From Terriglobia bacterium (GTDB lineage Bacteria; Acidobacteriota; Terriglobia; Terriglobales; Acidobacteriaceae): a DNA stretch of 64,000 nt. A model generated the notes under the pieces. It searched no databases, was not told the DNA's origin, and saw nothing but the letters and a program-made list of their open reading frames with translations. A program made the translations under genes and the position numbers. The stretch is from positions 186,001 through 250,000 of the forward strand of contig JAIQEU010000001.1 in assembly GCA_020073665.1 (NCBI GenBank). The letters are read 5' to 3'. Position 1 is the stretch's first letter. Each line of letters starts with the position of its first letter. This document shows, one piece after another, positions 8,877 through 15,998 of the stretch.

Positions 8877-10062
8877 TAGGCCGCTTATAAAACGGTGTCG
8901 GCACCACCTGTGCCTTCACACCCTGGCCACGAATCTCAATTTTTATTTCCGTCCCCAGATTCGCAAACTCGATCGGCACATACGCCAGGGCGATATTCTT
9001 CTTCAAGAACGGAGCATACGATCCGCTGGTGACATATCCAATCTCGCGTCCCCCGTTGTCGAGCACGCGATAGCCGTCGCGGGCGATGCCGCGTTCCATC
9101 ATCTCAACTCCCACCAGCAGCCGCTTCACGCCGCTGACTTTCGCTTTCTCCAGCGCGTCCCGTCCCACAAACTCCGGCTTCTCCATTTTGCAGAAACGGT
9201 CCAACCCGGCCTCCCAGACGTTGATGGCGTCGGAAATCTCGTGCCCATAAAGCGGAAGCTTGCCCTCCAGGCGCAAAGTATTGCGCGCTCCGAGCCCACA
9301 GGGCACAACGCCAAACTCCTTGCCTGCCTCCAGCACGTTATTCCACACCATCGCGCTAGTGGCTTCGTCGGCGGGAACGTAGATTTCAAAACCATCTTCG
9401 GCAGTGTATCCGGTGCGCGCGATCAGGATGTTTTTCAAACCGCAAACCGTTCCCCGCGTCACCCAATAAAACTTCACCGCCGAGAGAGTTGCATCCGTGA
9501 GCTTCTGCAGCAGGTTCACGCCCTTCGGCCCCTGGATCGCGATCTGGGTAAAGTCGTCGGAAAGGTTCTCCACCCGGCAGTCAAAATCGTGGGTATTGTC
9601 GCGCACCCAGTTGAAATCCTTCTCCCGCGTCCCCGCGTTGATGACCAGCAGGTACTCGTTCTCCCCCAGCCGGTGCACGATCACGTCATCCACGAACGTC
9701 CCCTGAGGATAAAGCAGCGCCGAATATTGCGCCTGCCCGATCGCCAGCCGCGAAGCGTCGTTCATGGAGATATGCTGCACCGCCGCCAGTGCTCCCGGCC
9801 CCGCCAGGCGAATGTCGCCCATGTGGCTGACGTCGAAAATGCCCACCCCGTTGCGCACCGCGTTGTGTTCCGCAATGATGCCGCCGGCCGAGGGGTATTC
9901 CACCGGCATGTCCCAGCCGTTGAATTCGACCATCTTCGCGCCCATCTGGCGATGAACAGGGTTTAGCGCGGTCTTGCGGACGGTCGGCGTAGGCGCCTCA
10001 ACAGCAGGCAAGTTTTCCTCGATCAGAAGCAGTGGCTGGGCTGCCGGGATAATGAAACTCAT
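8866..10062 (-). CDS. gcvT: Glycine cleavage system T protein (aminomethyltransferase)
   Basis: Transfers the methylene group from aminomethyl-lipoyl H protein to tetrahydrofolate, releasing ammonia. 398 residues, with a ~30-residue N-terminal extension before the usual start region (LNPVHRQMGAKMVEFNGWDMPVEY in two blocks). Folate-site features include IFDVSHMGDI, the catalytic-Asp strand FVDDVIVHR and the C-terminal GYVTSGSYAPFLKKNIALAYV. It is first in the operon gcvT-gcvH-gcvPA-gcvPB. A glycine riboswitch would be expected upstream in many bacteria, but I could not recognise one in 10063-10215. Confidence 0.95.
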   Translation of the reverse strand: MSFIIPAAQPLLLIEENLPAVEAPTPTVRKTALNPVHRQMGAKMVEFNGWDMPVEYPSAGGIIAEHNAVRNGVGIFDVSHMGDIRLAGPGALAAVQHISMNDASRLAIGQAQYSALLYPQGTFVDDVIVHRLGENEYLLVINAGTREKDFNWVRDNTHDFDCRVENLSDDFTQIAIQGPKGVNLLQKLTDATLSAVKFYWVTRGTVCGLKNILIARTGYTAEDGFEIYVPADEATSAMVWNNVLEAGKEFGVVPCGLGARNTLRLEGKLPLYGHEISDAINVWEAGLDRFCKMEKPEFVGRDALEKAKVSGVKRLLVGVEMMERGIARDGYRVLDNGGREIGYVTSGSYAPFLKKNIALAYVPIEFANLGTEIKIEIRGQGVKAQVVPTPFYKRPKKQ

Positions 10063-10215
10063 AACCCTAACACGCGTGCGGTAAGGGCATCAACCGTAGT
10101 TAGGGCGCAGGTGCCAGGTTCCGGGCCGCTACCACCCGCGACCTGCCATCTGCAACCCGCTCCCGGTTACCAACGGCACTTTCCCCCGCCCCCCAACCCG
10201 CGCTACAGTTCGCCC

Positions 10216-10401
10216 ATGAGCACCACTACCAAGAACCGCTACCGCTGCGCCCAGTGCGAGATGGCAGAAGAAAAGTGCGACTGCGAGAAGTACTGCTGCC
10301 TCTGCCAGGGGCAAGTGGACGTCCGCTTGTGCCAGGACGGGCTCTTCTATTGTCCCGCTTGCCGCGAAGCCTGCGACTTTAAGCCTCAAGATCGGCTCTA
10401 G
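10216..10401 (+). CDS. Cys-rich mini-protein, probable zinc-binding
   Basis: A 61-residue protein with 11 cysteines, at residues 11, 14, 21, 23, 27, 28, 30, 39, 46, 49 and 53. It includes two CxxC knuckles (CAQC and CPAC) and a CDCEKYCCLC cluster. This could hold two to three zinc ions or an Fe-S cluster. There is no signal peptide. The ATG at 10216 is the only good start, and the longer upstream reading is not coding-like. I do not recognise the family. It is divergent from gcvT and upstream of an AraC regulator. Confidence 0.65.
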   Translation: MSTTTKNRYRCAQCEMAEEKCDCEKYCCLCQGQVDVRLCQDGLFYCPACREACDFKPQDRL

Positions 10402-10548
10402 AAACCGAGGCTCTCCGGCGCGGCCTCCAATCCCGGCTCGTGGGGCCATAAGCTTCGTCTTTTCCACCCTGATTTTCCTGAGCCTATTCCCATCCCTCAT
10501 CGTCTAACCTGTATGCAGTTGCAGGCTCCGGAGCCGGTGAACTAACCC

Positions 10549-11361
10549 GTGAATCGCTACCTCTCCCTGATCGAGACTCCACAGGCCGCGATCGGCCGCT
10601 TCGACCACCCCGCCGAGGACTGTCACCACGACCTGCCCGAAGAAGTCTCTGCCGAGCACTCCATCGGCTTGGTCGAACGGGGCAGGTTCTCCATTCAAAT
10701 CGGCCACCGGACTTGGAACTTGCGTCCCGGCGATCTGTTCCTCACCTATCCAGGTCTGGCTTACAAGGCACACCACGATGAGGAGGTGCCAACCGACGTC
10801 TGTGTCTCCGTCACCTATCTTGAACAGTGCGACGAAGTCGCGAACTTGGCTCTCGCAGCCCGGAAGCACCCAGTTATTCCGGCGACCAATCGCGTGACCT
10901 ATCTGTTCCGTACATTCTCTACGAATCCGTCTGGGACGACCGCCGCGCTTGCCGCCGAAGATGCCGCCGTCAGCGTGCTCTCCGAAGTCTGCGCCCAGCA
11001 AGATCCGGGCAAGAAGCGCTTCTCTCATCACCAGCTAGCCTGGTACGCCGAGCGCGTGGACGCAACTCGCGCCCGCCTCGAAAGCCACCTCACCTCGGCC
11101 AACAGTCTTACCTCCCTGGCCCGCTCGGTCGGCATGAGCCCATTTCACTTTGCCCGAGTATTTCGCGAGCTGGCGGGCGTTCCTCCACACCGTTACCTGC
11201 TGCAAGTGAGATTGAAGGCAGCCGCTCGCCAGCTACGCCAGGGCGCCTCGGTCACCGAGGCTTGCTTCAACACCGGGTTCAGCAACCTGAGCCACTTCAT
11301 TCGCTCGTTTCGACGCGCCTACGGCGTCTCGCCCGCCCGCTACGCCCGCCAGAATATCTAG
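10549..11361 (+). CDS. AraC-family transcriptional regulator
   Basis: 270 residues: an N-terminal cupin-like sensing region (about 1-130, with IQIGHRTWNLRPGDLFLTYP) and a C-terminal double helix-turn-helix. The second HTH has the AraC signature (VTEACFNTGFSNLSHFIRSF, then RRAYGVSPARYA). The start is a GTG. Target and inducer are unknown. The DUF1624 membrane protein follows 108 bp downstream on the same strand and is the obvious candidate target. Confidence 0.88.
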   Translation: MNRYLSLIETPQAAIGRFDHPAEDCHHDLPEEVSAEHSIGLVERGRFSIQIGHRTWNLRPGDLFLTYPGLAYKAHHDEEVPTDVCVSVTYLEQCDEVANLALAARKHPVIPATNRVTYLFRTFSTNPSGTTAALAAEDAAVSVLSEVCAQQDPGKKRFSHHQLAWYAERVDATRARLESHLTSANSLTSLARSVGMSPFHFARVFRELAGVPPHRYLLQVRLKAAARQLRQGASVTEACFNTGFSNLSHFIRSFRRAYGVSPARYARQNI

Positions 11362-11469
11362 AAAGCCTATTGACCGGCACTTAAACAAATAGCAAGAAAG
11401 TGCAAGTCTGATGGGACTCAGCCGCTTCATATTTTCATAAGGAGTTCGCGCTAACTCCCGTCGAGCGCC

Positions 11470-12726
11470 ATGTCATCCACCTTCTCTTCCAGAACCCAAG
11501 CCGTTGCTACTATGCCCAGCGCAGGCTCCGCCAACGGCGCCTCCGCGTCGCGCATCGTCTCCCTCGACATCCTTCGTGGGCTAATCATGGTCGTCATGGC
11601 GATCGACCACTCTCGCGACTTCTTTACCAACCTGCGATTCGAACCTGAAACCCTTTCGCAAACTTACTACGCTCTATTCTTCACCCGCTGGATTACGCAT
11701 TTCTGCGCGCCGTTGTTTTTCTTCCTGGCCGGAACCGGCGCCTATTTCTACGGACGCCGCAGAACTCCGCAAGCCCTCAGCCGCTTTCTGTGGACACGCG
11801 GACTATGGCTCATCGTCCTGGAATTCACCGTGGTCGGGGCCGCCTGGAGTTTTCAGGTTCCCTTCGGATTTCTGGGTGTGATCTGGGCCCTGGGTGCGTC
11901 GATGATCATCATGGCGGCGGTCGTCCGCCTGCCCATGCCATGGATCATCGGCCTGTCCACCGGGATGATCGTCACCCACAATCTGCTGGACCGTGTCCGC
12001 CCGGAGCAATTCGGCAGTCTCGCCTGGCTGTGGACAATCCTCCACGTTCGCGGAGACGTGCTGCTGCCATTTCACATCCCAGAGTTCGTGCTGTTCCCCC
12101 TGGTCCCGCTGGTTGCAGTGATGGCCGCCGGCTACGCCTTTGGCACGCTGTATTTCATGGAAGCCGACCGTCGCAGAAAGTGGCTGCTCCGTCTGGGCCT
12201 TGGCTTGACCCTAGCTTTCATATTTCTGCGCGTTACCAACCTGTATGGCAACCCACCGGTGGGTTTGGGCGGCGTTTCACAGGGCGATTGGAGCCTGCAG
12301 CCATCGCTGGAAAAAACCATCATCCTTTTCCTGGATGTCGAAAAATATCCCCCATCGTTGCAGTTCTTGCTGATGACGTTGGGCCCGGCATTCCTGCTGC
12401 TGGCCTGGCTGGACCAGAAAAACGGCAAGCCGCATGGTCCGCTAACCGCTGCGCTGCTGACCTTCGGTCGCGTGCCCATGTTTTTCTACATCCTGCATCT
12501 CTACCTGATTCACTGGCTCGCCGTGCTGGTTGCAGCCCTGAGCCATCAGCCCGTGAGCTGGCTGTTCCACGGAGCCATCTTCGGAGAGACTCCCGACGGA
12601 TACGGGCACGGCCTTCCGGTCGTCTACCTGATGTGGCTGACCGCGGTGGTCATTCTCTATTTCCCCTGCCGCTGGTTTGCCGCCCTAAAACAGCGCCGCA
12701 AGGATTGGTGGTTGAGCTATGTGTGA
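11470..12726 (+). CDS. DUF1624 / heparan-alpha-glucosaminide acetyltransferase-like membrane protein
   Basis: 418 residues with about ten membrane segments. The N-terminus has SLDILRGLIMVVMAIDHSRD, the diagnostic start of DUF1624/HGSNAT_cat proteins, including the SxDxxRG and DH elements. FCAPLFFFLAGTGAYFYGRR follows. Relatives transfer acyl groups across membranes onto sugars; the substrate here is unknown. The first ~30 residues are a polar Ser/Ala-rich tail, so the start could be the in-frame ATG at 11512. Confidence 0.82.
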   Translation: MSSTFSSRTQAVATMPSAGSANGASASRIVSLDILRGLIMVVMAIDHSRDFFTNLRFEPETLSQTYYALFFTRWITHFCAPLFFFLAGTGAYFYGRRRTPQALSRFLWTRGLWLIVLEFTVVGAAWSFQVPFGFLGVIWALGASMIIMAAVVRLPMPWIIGLSTGMIVTHNLLDRVRPEQFGSLAWLWTILHVRGDVLLPFHIPEFVLFPLVPLVAVMAAGYAFGTLYFMEADRRRKWLLRLGLGLTLAFIFLRVTNLYGNPPVGLGGVSQGDWSLQPSLEKTIILFLDVEKYPPSLQFLLMTLGPAFLLLAWLDQKNGKPHGPLTAALLTFGRVPMFFYILHLYLIHWLAVLVAALSHQPVSWLFHGAIFGETPDGYGHGLPVVYLMWLTAVVILYFPCRWFAALKQRRKDWWLSYV

Positions 12727-12771
12727 TCAGCGAAGCCTAGAGCAGCCGTTTGCAAGTAAGATTCGGAAAGC

Positions 12772-12821
12772 CACGGCTTCAGCCGTGCCGCTCGGATTCG
12801 AAGTGATGTGGGCTTTAGCCC
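12772..12821. repeat. Paired-hairpin intergenic repeat, copy 2
   Basis: Two short palindromes: CACGGCT-tc-AGCCGTG (12772-12787) and GGGCT-tt-AGCCC (12810-12821), followed by CCTGAGGTC. The same order, with a CCTCTGAGGTC tail, occurs at 2401-2460. It lies directly in front of the Shine-Dalgarno of the next gene, so it would form part of that mRNA leader. Confidence 0.6.
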
Positions 12822-12835
12822 CTGAGGTCACCCAA

Positions 12836-13144
12836 ATGATTGCCCGTCTCTGGCATGGTTGGACAACTCGCGAAAATGCCGACGCCTACGAAGCCCTGCT
12901 GCGCACCAAGATCCTCCCCGGAATCCATCGTGTTGCCGGCCACGAAGGCGCCTACCTGATGCGGCGGGACGCCGGCACCGAGGTCGAGTTTGTCACCCTG
13001 ACGTTCTTCGCGTCCATGGACGCCGTTCGTGCCTTCGCCGGCCCCGACCACGAAGTTGCCGTCGTGCCCCCAGAAGCACGGAAACTGCTGTCGCGCTTCG
13101 ACCAGCGCGCCGTGCACTACGAATCCATCGTCAGGCCGGGATAA
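12836..13144 (+). CDS. Antibiotic-biosynthesis-monooxygenase (ABM) fold protein
   Basis: 102 residues, ferredoxin-like dimeric alpha-beta barrel type. It starts MIARLWHGWTTRENADAYE and continues with a central GAYLMRRDAG...VEFVTLTFFASMDAVRAFAG pattern typical of ABM/YgiN-like small proteins. The ATG at 12836 is chosen because GAGG (12824-12827) is 8 nt upstream and the longer reading starts inside a repeat. Cytoplasmic; catalytic function is uncertain, as many members have no known substrate. Confidence 0.7.
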   Translation: MIARLWHGWTTRENADAYEALLRTKILPGIHRVAGHEGAYLMRRDAGTEVEFVTLTFFASMDAVRAFAGPDHEVAVVPPEARKLLSRFDQRAVHYESIVRPG

Positions 13145-13170
13145 TTAAAGTTGCGCTATCCTTGCGCTGC

Positions 13171-13749
13171 GTGAAAACCAAACTCAAGCTGGAACCATCG
13201 CTGACGTTCCGCCCTCTCACCGATGCGAACTGGTCGGATCTCGAAACCCTGTTCGGCCCACGCGGCGCATCCGGAGGCTGCTGGTGCATGTGGTGGCGGC
13301 TGCGGCGCTCGGAGTACGAAAAGAAAAAAGGCGAGGGCAACAAGCGCGCCTTCCACAAAATCGTCGCCTCCGGCGCGCCAACCGGCGTCCTGGCCTACGC
13401 CGCCGGTAAGCCTGCGGCCTGGTGCGCGGTCGCCCCGCGCGAAGACTATCCCGTGCTCGGCCGCTCGCGCATACTCCAGCCCGTGGACGCTCAACCAGTC
13501 TGGTCGGTGACATGTTTCTACATCCCACGCGAGTTCCGCCGCACCGGCCTGACGGCAAAGCTACTCGAAGCCGCAGTCAAGTACGCCCGAAAACAAGGCG
13601 CAAGGATCGTCGAAGGCTACCCGCAAGACCCGCAGTCGGGCGAGATGGTGGACGCCTTCGCTTGGACCGGTTTCGCCTCGGCATTCAAGAAAGCTGGGTT
13701 CAAGGAAGTGGCTAGAGGGTCGGTCGGGAGACCCATTATGAGGAGGTAG
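13171..13749 (+). CDS. GNAT-family N-acetyltransferase
   Basis: 192 residues from a GTG start. The core motif A strand-loop-helix is visible as VTCFYIPREFRRTGLTAKLLEAAVKYA, with the R/Q-x-x-G-x-A/G-type pyrophosphate loop in the form RRTGLTAKLL. N-terminal GGCWCMWWRL is a feature of a GNAT subgroup that acts on small molecules. The substrate is unknown. The gene is 26 bp after the ABM-fold gene on the same strand and probably co-transcribed. Confidence 0.78.
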   Translation: MKTKLKLEPSLTFRPLTDANWSDLETLFGPRGASGGCWCMWWRLRRSEYEKKKGEGNKRAFHKIVASGAPTGVLAYAAGKPAAWCAVAPREDYPVLGRSRILQPVDAQPVWSVTCFYIPREFRRTGLTAKLLEAAVKYARKQGARIVEGYPQDPQSGEMVDAFAWTGFASAFKKAGFKEVARGSVGRPIMRR

Positions 13750-13879
13750 TTGAGGTAGTTAGTGATTAGGAGCCACTCTTTCGATCATTAAACAGGAGGC
13801 GTCCGAAACTAAGCGGCGTAATTTCCTGATTGCATCAACTATTTCCAAATTGGTCTCGAACGGTGTCTAATCTTACGAG

Positions 13880-14644
13880 ATGGCTATTCGCTCACTAGTC
13901 GCGGCTTGTTTGATGTGCTGCTCCGTGATTGGAGTAGGACAGACCTCCGGACGGTTTTATCTGGAGAAGCCAGTCTATGCACGAGGCGAACCCATTTTCG
14001 TTTATTTTCAGGTAGTCAACGATGGCTCGAAAGCTGAAACCTTTGATTCTGTCGATCCTTACTCTCCCTGCTCGGGTTACCAGTTTAGTGTTTCGAGCGA
14101 CCGGCCACACCCTTCATGCGGGCCTAGCGGCCCTCGTGGCATTAGTATTAGCTGCGGGGTTTCCTCAGTAGTACTACTGCCGGGTGAGAAGCGCATCGAA
14201 CGCGTATTGCTGAATTTTGGCCACAAGGTAGATACACCCGGGCAGTACACAGTGCAAGCTGCACGTGGTGGTCTGTTTCCACGCGAATTTAAAGATACGC
14301 TTGAAGTACACTCAGCGCTCCATTTCCAAGTTAGTGAGAATGCAGCCAAAGCAAAGGTATTCCAACGTTGGGTCGATCAACTCCGATCGACCGATGGGAC
14401 TAAACGTCTGGAAGCGGCGCGAACTTTGGCCAGTCTCGCCCCACCGTCTTTGGAAGATACACTTCTTACATTTGCGGGCGACCCATGGATCCAGCAATTT
14501 GCCCCGCTCGCTCTCCATCGCCTGAACACTCCGCGGAGCATGGCGGCCTTGGCGGAGTTTCTAGCAAAAACGGAGCCCGGCACTTGGGAACACCAGAAGG
14601 CTGCTGACTATCTTGCCCGCGATCAATGCGGGGATGAGTTTTAG
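13880..14644 (+). CDS. Secreted hypothetical protein with helical-repeat C-terminus
   Basis: 254 residues with an N-terminal signal sequence (SLVAACLMCCSVIGVGQ), possibly a lipoprotein given the CC pair. Residues ~25-150 look like an immunoglobulin-like beta domain (YLEKPVYARGEPIFVYFQV and LLPGEKRIERVLLNF). Residues ~155-250 resemble HEAT-like helices (RLEAARTLASLAPPSLEDTL, then PLALHRLNTPRSMAALAEFL). The gene is visibly less GC-rich than its neighbours, hinting at recent acquisition. No function assigned. Confidence 0.6.
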   Translation: MAIRSLVAACLMCCSVIGVGQTSGRFYLEKPVYARGEPIFVYFQVVNDGSKAETFDSVDPYSPCSGYQFSVSSDRPHPSCGPSGPRGISISCGVSSVVLLPGEKRIERVLLNFGHKVDTPGQYTVQAARGGLFPREFKDTLEVHSALHFQVSENAAKAKVFQRWVDQLRSTDGTKRLEAARTLASLAPPSLEDTLLTFAGDPWIQQFAPLALHRLNTPRSMAALAEFLAKTEPGTWEHQKAADYLARDQCGDEF

Positions 14645-14832
14645 CTCCCGGCATACCACAGATGGCAACGCAGGGCTGTTGAGATAACCCAGCCGCAAAC
14701 CGGAGATAAATCTCGTTTTCACTAAGCGGTTCTACATACCCTTTTTATGAGATGGTCGGTGTGGTGGCCAATCTCGTCCCGGGGAGTCAGTGCCCGGCCG
14801 CTCTGGTTTGGCGAACCGACCAAGGCCAGTTT

Positions 14833-14970
14833 TCAAATCACCACCGCCTCCTTATACTCCCCAAACACCTTCCGCAAGGTGTCCGAAATCTCCCCCACCG
14901 TCGCATAAGCATCCACCGCCGCCCACGATATGCGGCATCAGGTTCGCGCCGAGGCAGTGCGTCTTCAATT
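14833..14970 (-). pseudogene. Diverged second copy of the methylmalonyl-CoA mutase 3' end
   Basis: This stretch aligns with 15999-16137, the last ~138 bp of the full mutase gene. Similarity begins exactly at the shared stop codon (TCA on the plus strand). About 100 bp match well with scattered mostly third-position changes. One extra C (in GCCGCCCACG) breaks the frame, and the far end is more diverged. The copy stops about 5 bp before the HEPN stop codon. It cannot encode a product. Confidence 0.85.
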
Positions 14971-14975
14971 TATTG

Positions 14976-15395
14976 TCACGGTCTTCGTGCCTCGATGTCA
15001 GTTCGGAGCACACCCAAGTAGCGCTTCGCAGATTCGAGTGCCTGTTCGGCATCACGCCGAGAAACAAACCCCGAATCATCATAAAGTGCCATATTTCGTT
15101 TGCGGCGTAGGCGGTCAAGAACGATCAAAAGACCGGCATGCTTTTTGCCGATTCTTGCATTCACAAACTCAATAATCGCGATGTGGTGCCCCGGCTGACT
15201 TCTAGCCCGAGATCCATGGCTGAACATGAAAGCCAGGGAAGCTTTTAGCATTGCCTCGTAAGCTTGCTGAAGACAAGTTTCCTCGTCAATATCCAGAATC
15301 TTGTGGGCCAGGACGAGTTTCTTGTCCGCGCTGGCGAGAAAGCGTTCGATCTGCGCCCAGTCAACGGTGTGTGGTTTCAGCTTCTTCACTCGCAC
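14976..15395 (-). CDS. HEPN-domain protein, partner of nucleotidyltransferase
   Basis: 139 residues, all-helical. It has the HEPN layout: helix with QQAYEAMLKASLAFMFSHG, then GHHIAIIEFVN, then LRRKRNMALYDD. The RNMALY motif sits where HEPN proteins have the R-x4-6-H element, but Tyr replaces His, as in the variants paired with minimal nucleotidyltransferases. It overlaps the 3' end of the nucleotidyltransferase gene by 35 bp. By comparison with HEPN/MNT toxin-antitoxin pairs it would be the toxin or RNase-like partner, or an AMPylation target. This is inference. Confidence 0.75.
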   Translation of the reverse strand: MRVKKLKPHTVDWAQIERFLASADKKLVLAHKILDIDEETCLQQAYEAMLKASLAFMFSHGSRARSQPGHHIAIIEFVNARIGKKHAGLLIVLDRLRRKRNMALYDDSGFVSRRDAEQALESAKRYLGVLRTDIEARRP

Positions 15396-15939
15396 CTACC
15401 AAAAGGACCCGCTTATGGCGCCAGATATCTTCCAGGAATGCGTCCTTCTTTGAGCGACGGACCTTGAATTCCTTGGGGGAAAGGACCGTATAGTTGATGT
15501 CCCGTCCTAGTTGCCGTTCGAGTTTTTGAGTGGCCCGCGCGAGAACTTCCTCCCGTGGGTTCCCCACCACCAGCACATCGATATCGCTGGCAGCATCCTG
15601 CTGGTCACGCGCAAACGACCCGTAGAGATAAGCCTCGTCTAGTCCCGGGATGGTCTTGAGCGATTGCGCGATCAGGCGTGGAGCACCAATCGTTTTAGCA
15701 ACGATGCTGCGGACCTCCGAAAAAAGCGGATAGGCGCGGTTCAGTTGAAAGTATTTCTGCCTGCCGCTCAATTCTGAACGGAACAGCCCCTCCTGCTCCA
15801 GTCGTCTCAACTCTTTAGACAAGTTCGAAGGGTCGGTACCCAAGCGTTCCGCCAAGTCCCGCAGGTGATGACGCGCGGACGGGTTGGTGAAGTAATAGGC
15901 AAGCAACAGCTGCCGCGCTTTGGAGCGGAAGTCAAGCAT
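15361..15939 (-). CDS. Winged-helix / minimal nucleotidyltransferase (MNT) fusion
   Basis: 192 residues. The N-terminus (about 1-70) is a winged helix-turn-helix (HHLRDLAERLGTDPSNLSKE, then LEQEGLFRSELSGRQKYF). The C-terminal part is a Pol-beta-like nucleotidyltransferase with YLYGSFARDQQDAASDIDVL, i.e. GSxxR then the DxD metal pair. The fusion suggests one protein does both autorepression and neutralisation of the HEPN partner. A perfect 20-bp palindrome directly abuts its ATG. No Shine-Dalgarno is visible and a TATCAT box lies 8 nt before the ATG, so the transcript may be leaderless. Confidence 0.82.
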   Translation of the reverse strand: MLDFRSKARQLLLAYYFTNPSARHHLRDLAERLGTDPSNLSKELRRLEQEGLFRSELSGRQKYFQLNRAYPLFSEVRSIVAKTIGAPRLIAQSLKTIPGLDEAYLYGSFARDQQDAASDIDVLVVGNPREEVLARATQKLERQLGRDINYTVLSPKEFKVRRSKKDAFLEDIWRHKRVLLVGASEEAETTHR

Positions 15940-15976
15940 GTGGTATCATGATACCACAAATGTGGTAGATAACCAC
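15939..15976 (-). promoter_or_regulatory. Two palindromic operators over the MNT/HEPN promoter
   Basis: Perfect 20-bp palindrome TGTGGTATCATGATACCACA (15939-15958), then GTGGT-agata-ACCAC (15962-15976). Both share the TGTGGT half-site. On the minus strand TATCAT (15953-15948) lies inside the first palindrome and ends 8 nt before the ATG. Binding there by the winged-helix domain would block the -10 region, so autorepression is the simplest reading. Confidence 0.65.
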
Positions 15977-15998
15977 TACATCACACCACGGCCCCACC

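Noticed and set aside
10063-10215. Glycine riboswitch upstream of gcvT
   Set aside because: I looked for the paired aptamer core and found no recognisable GGAGAG/GGGACGAAG-type blocks; a covariance search would be needed to be sure.
12719-12835. Upstream extension of the ABM-fold protein
   Set aside because: The extra 39 residues are encoded by the paired-hairpin repeat and precede a well-spaced Shine-Dalgarno at 12824.
14833-15998. Integrase- or IS-driven insertion of the MNT/HEPN pair
   Set aside because: No integrase, transposase, terminal inverted repeats or short target duplication were seen; only the ~138-bp gene-end duplication is present.
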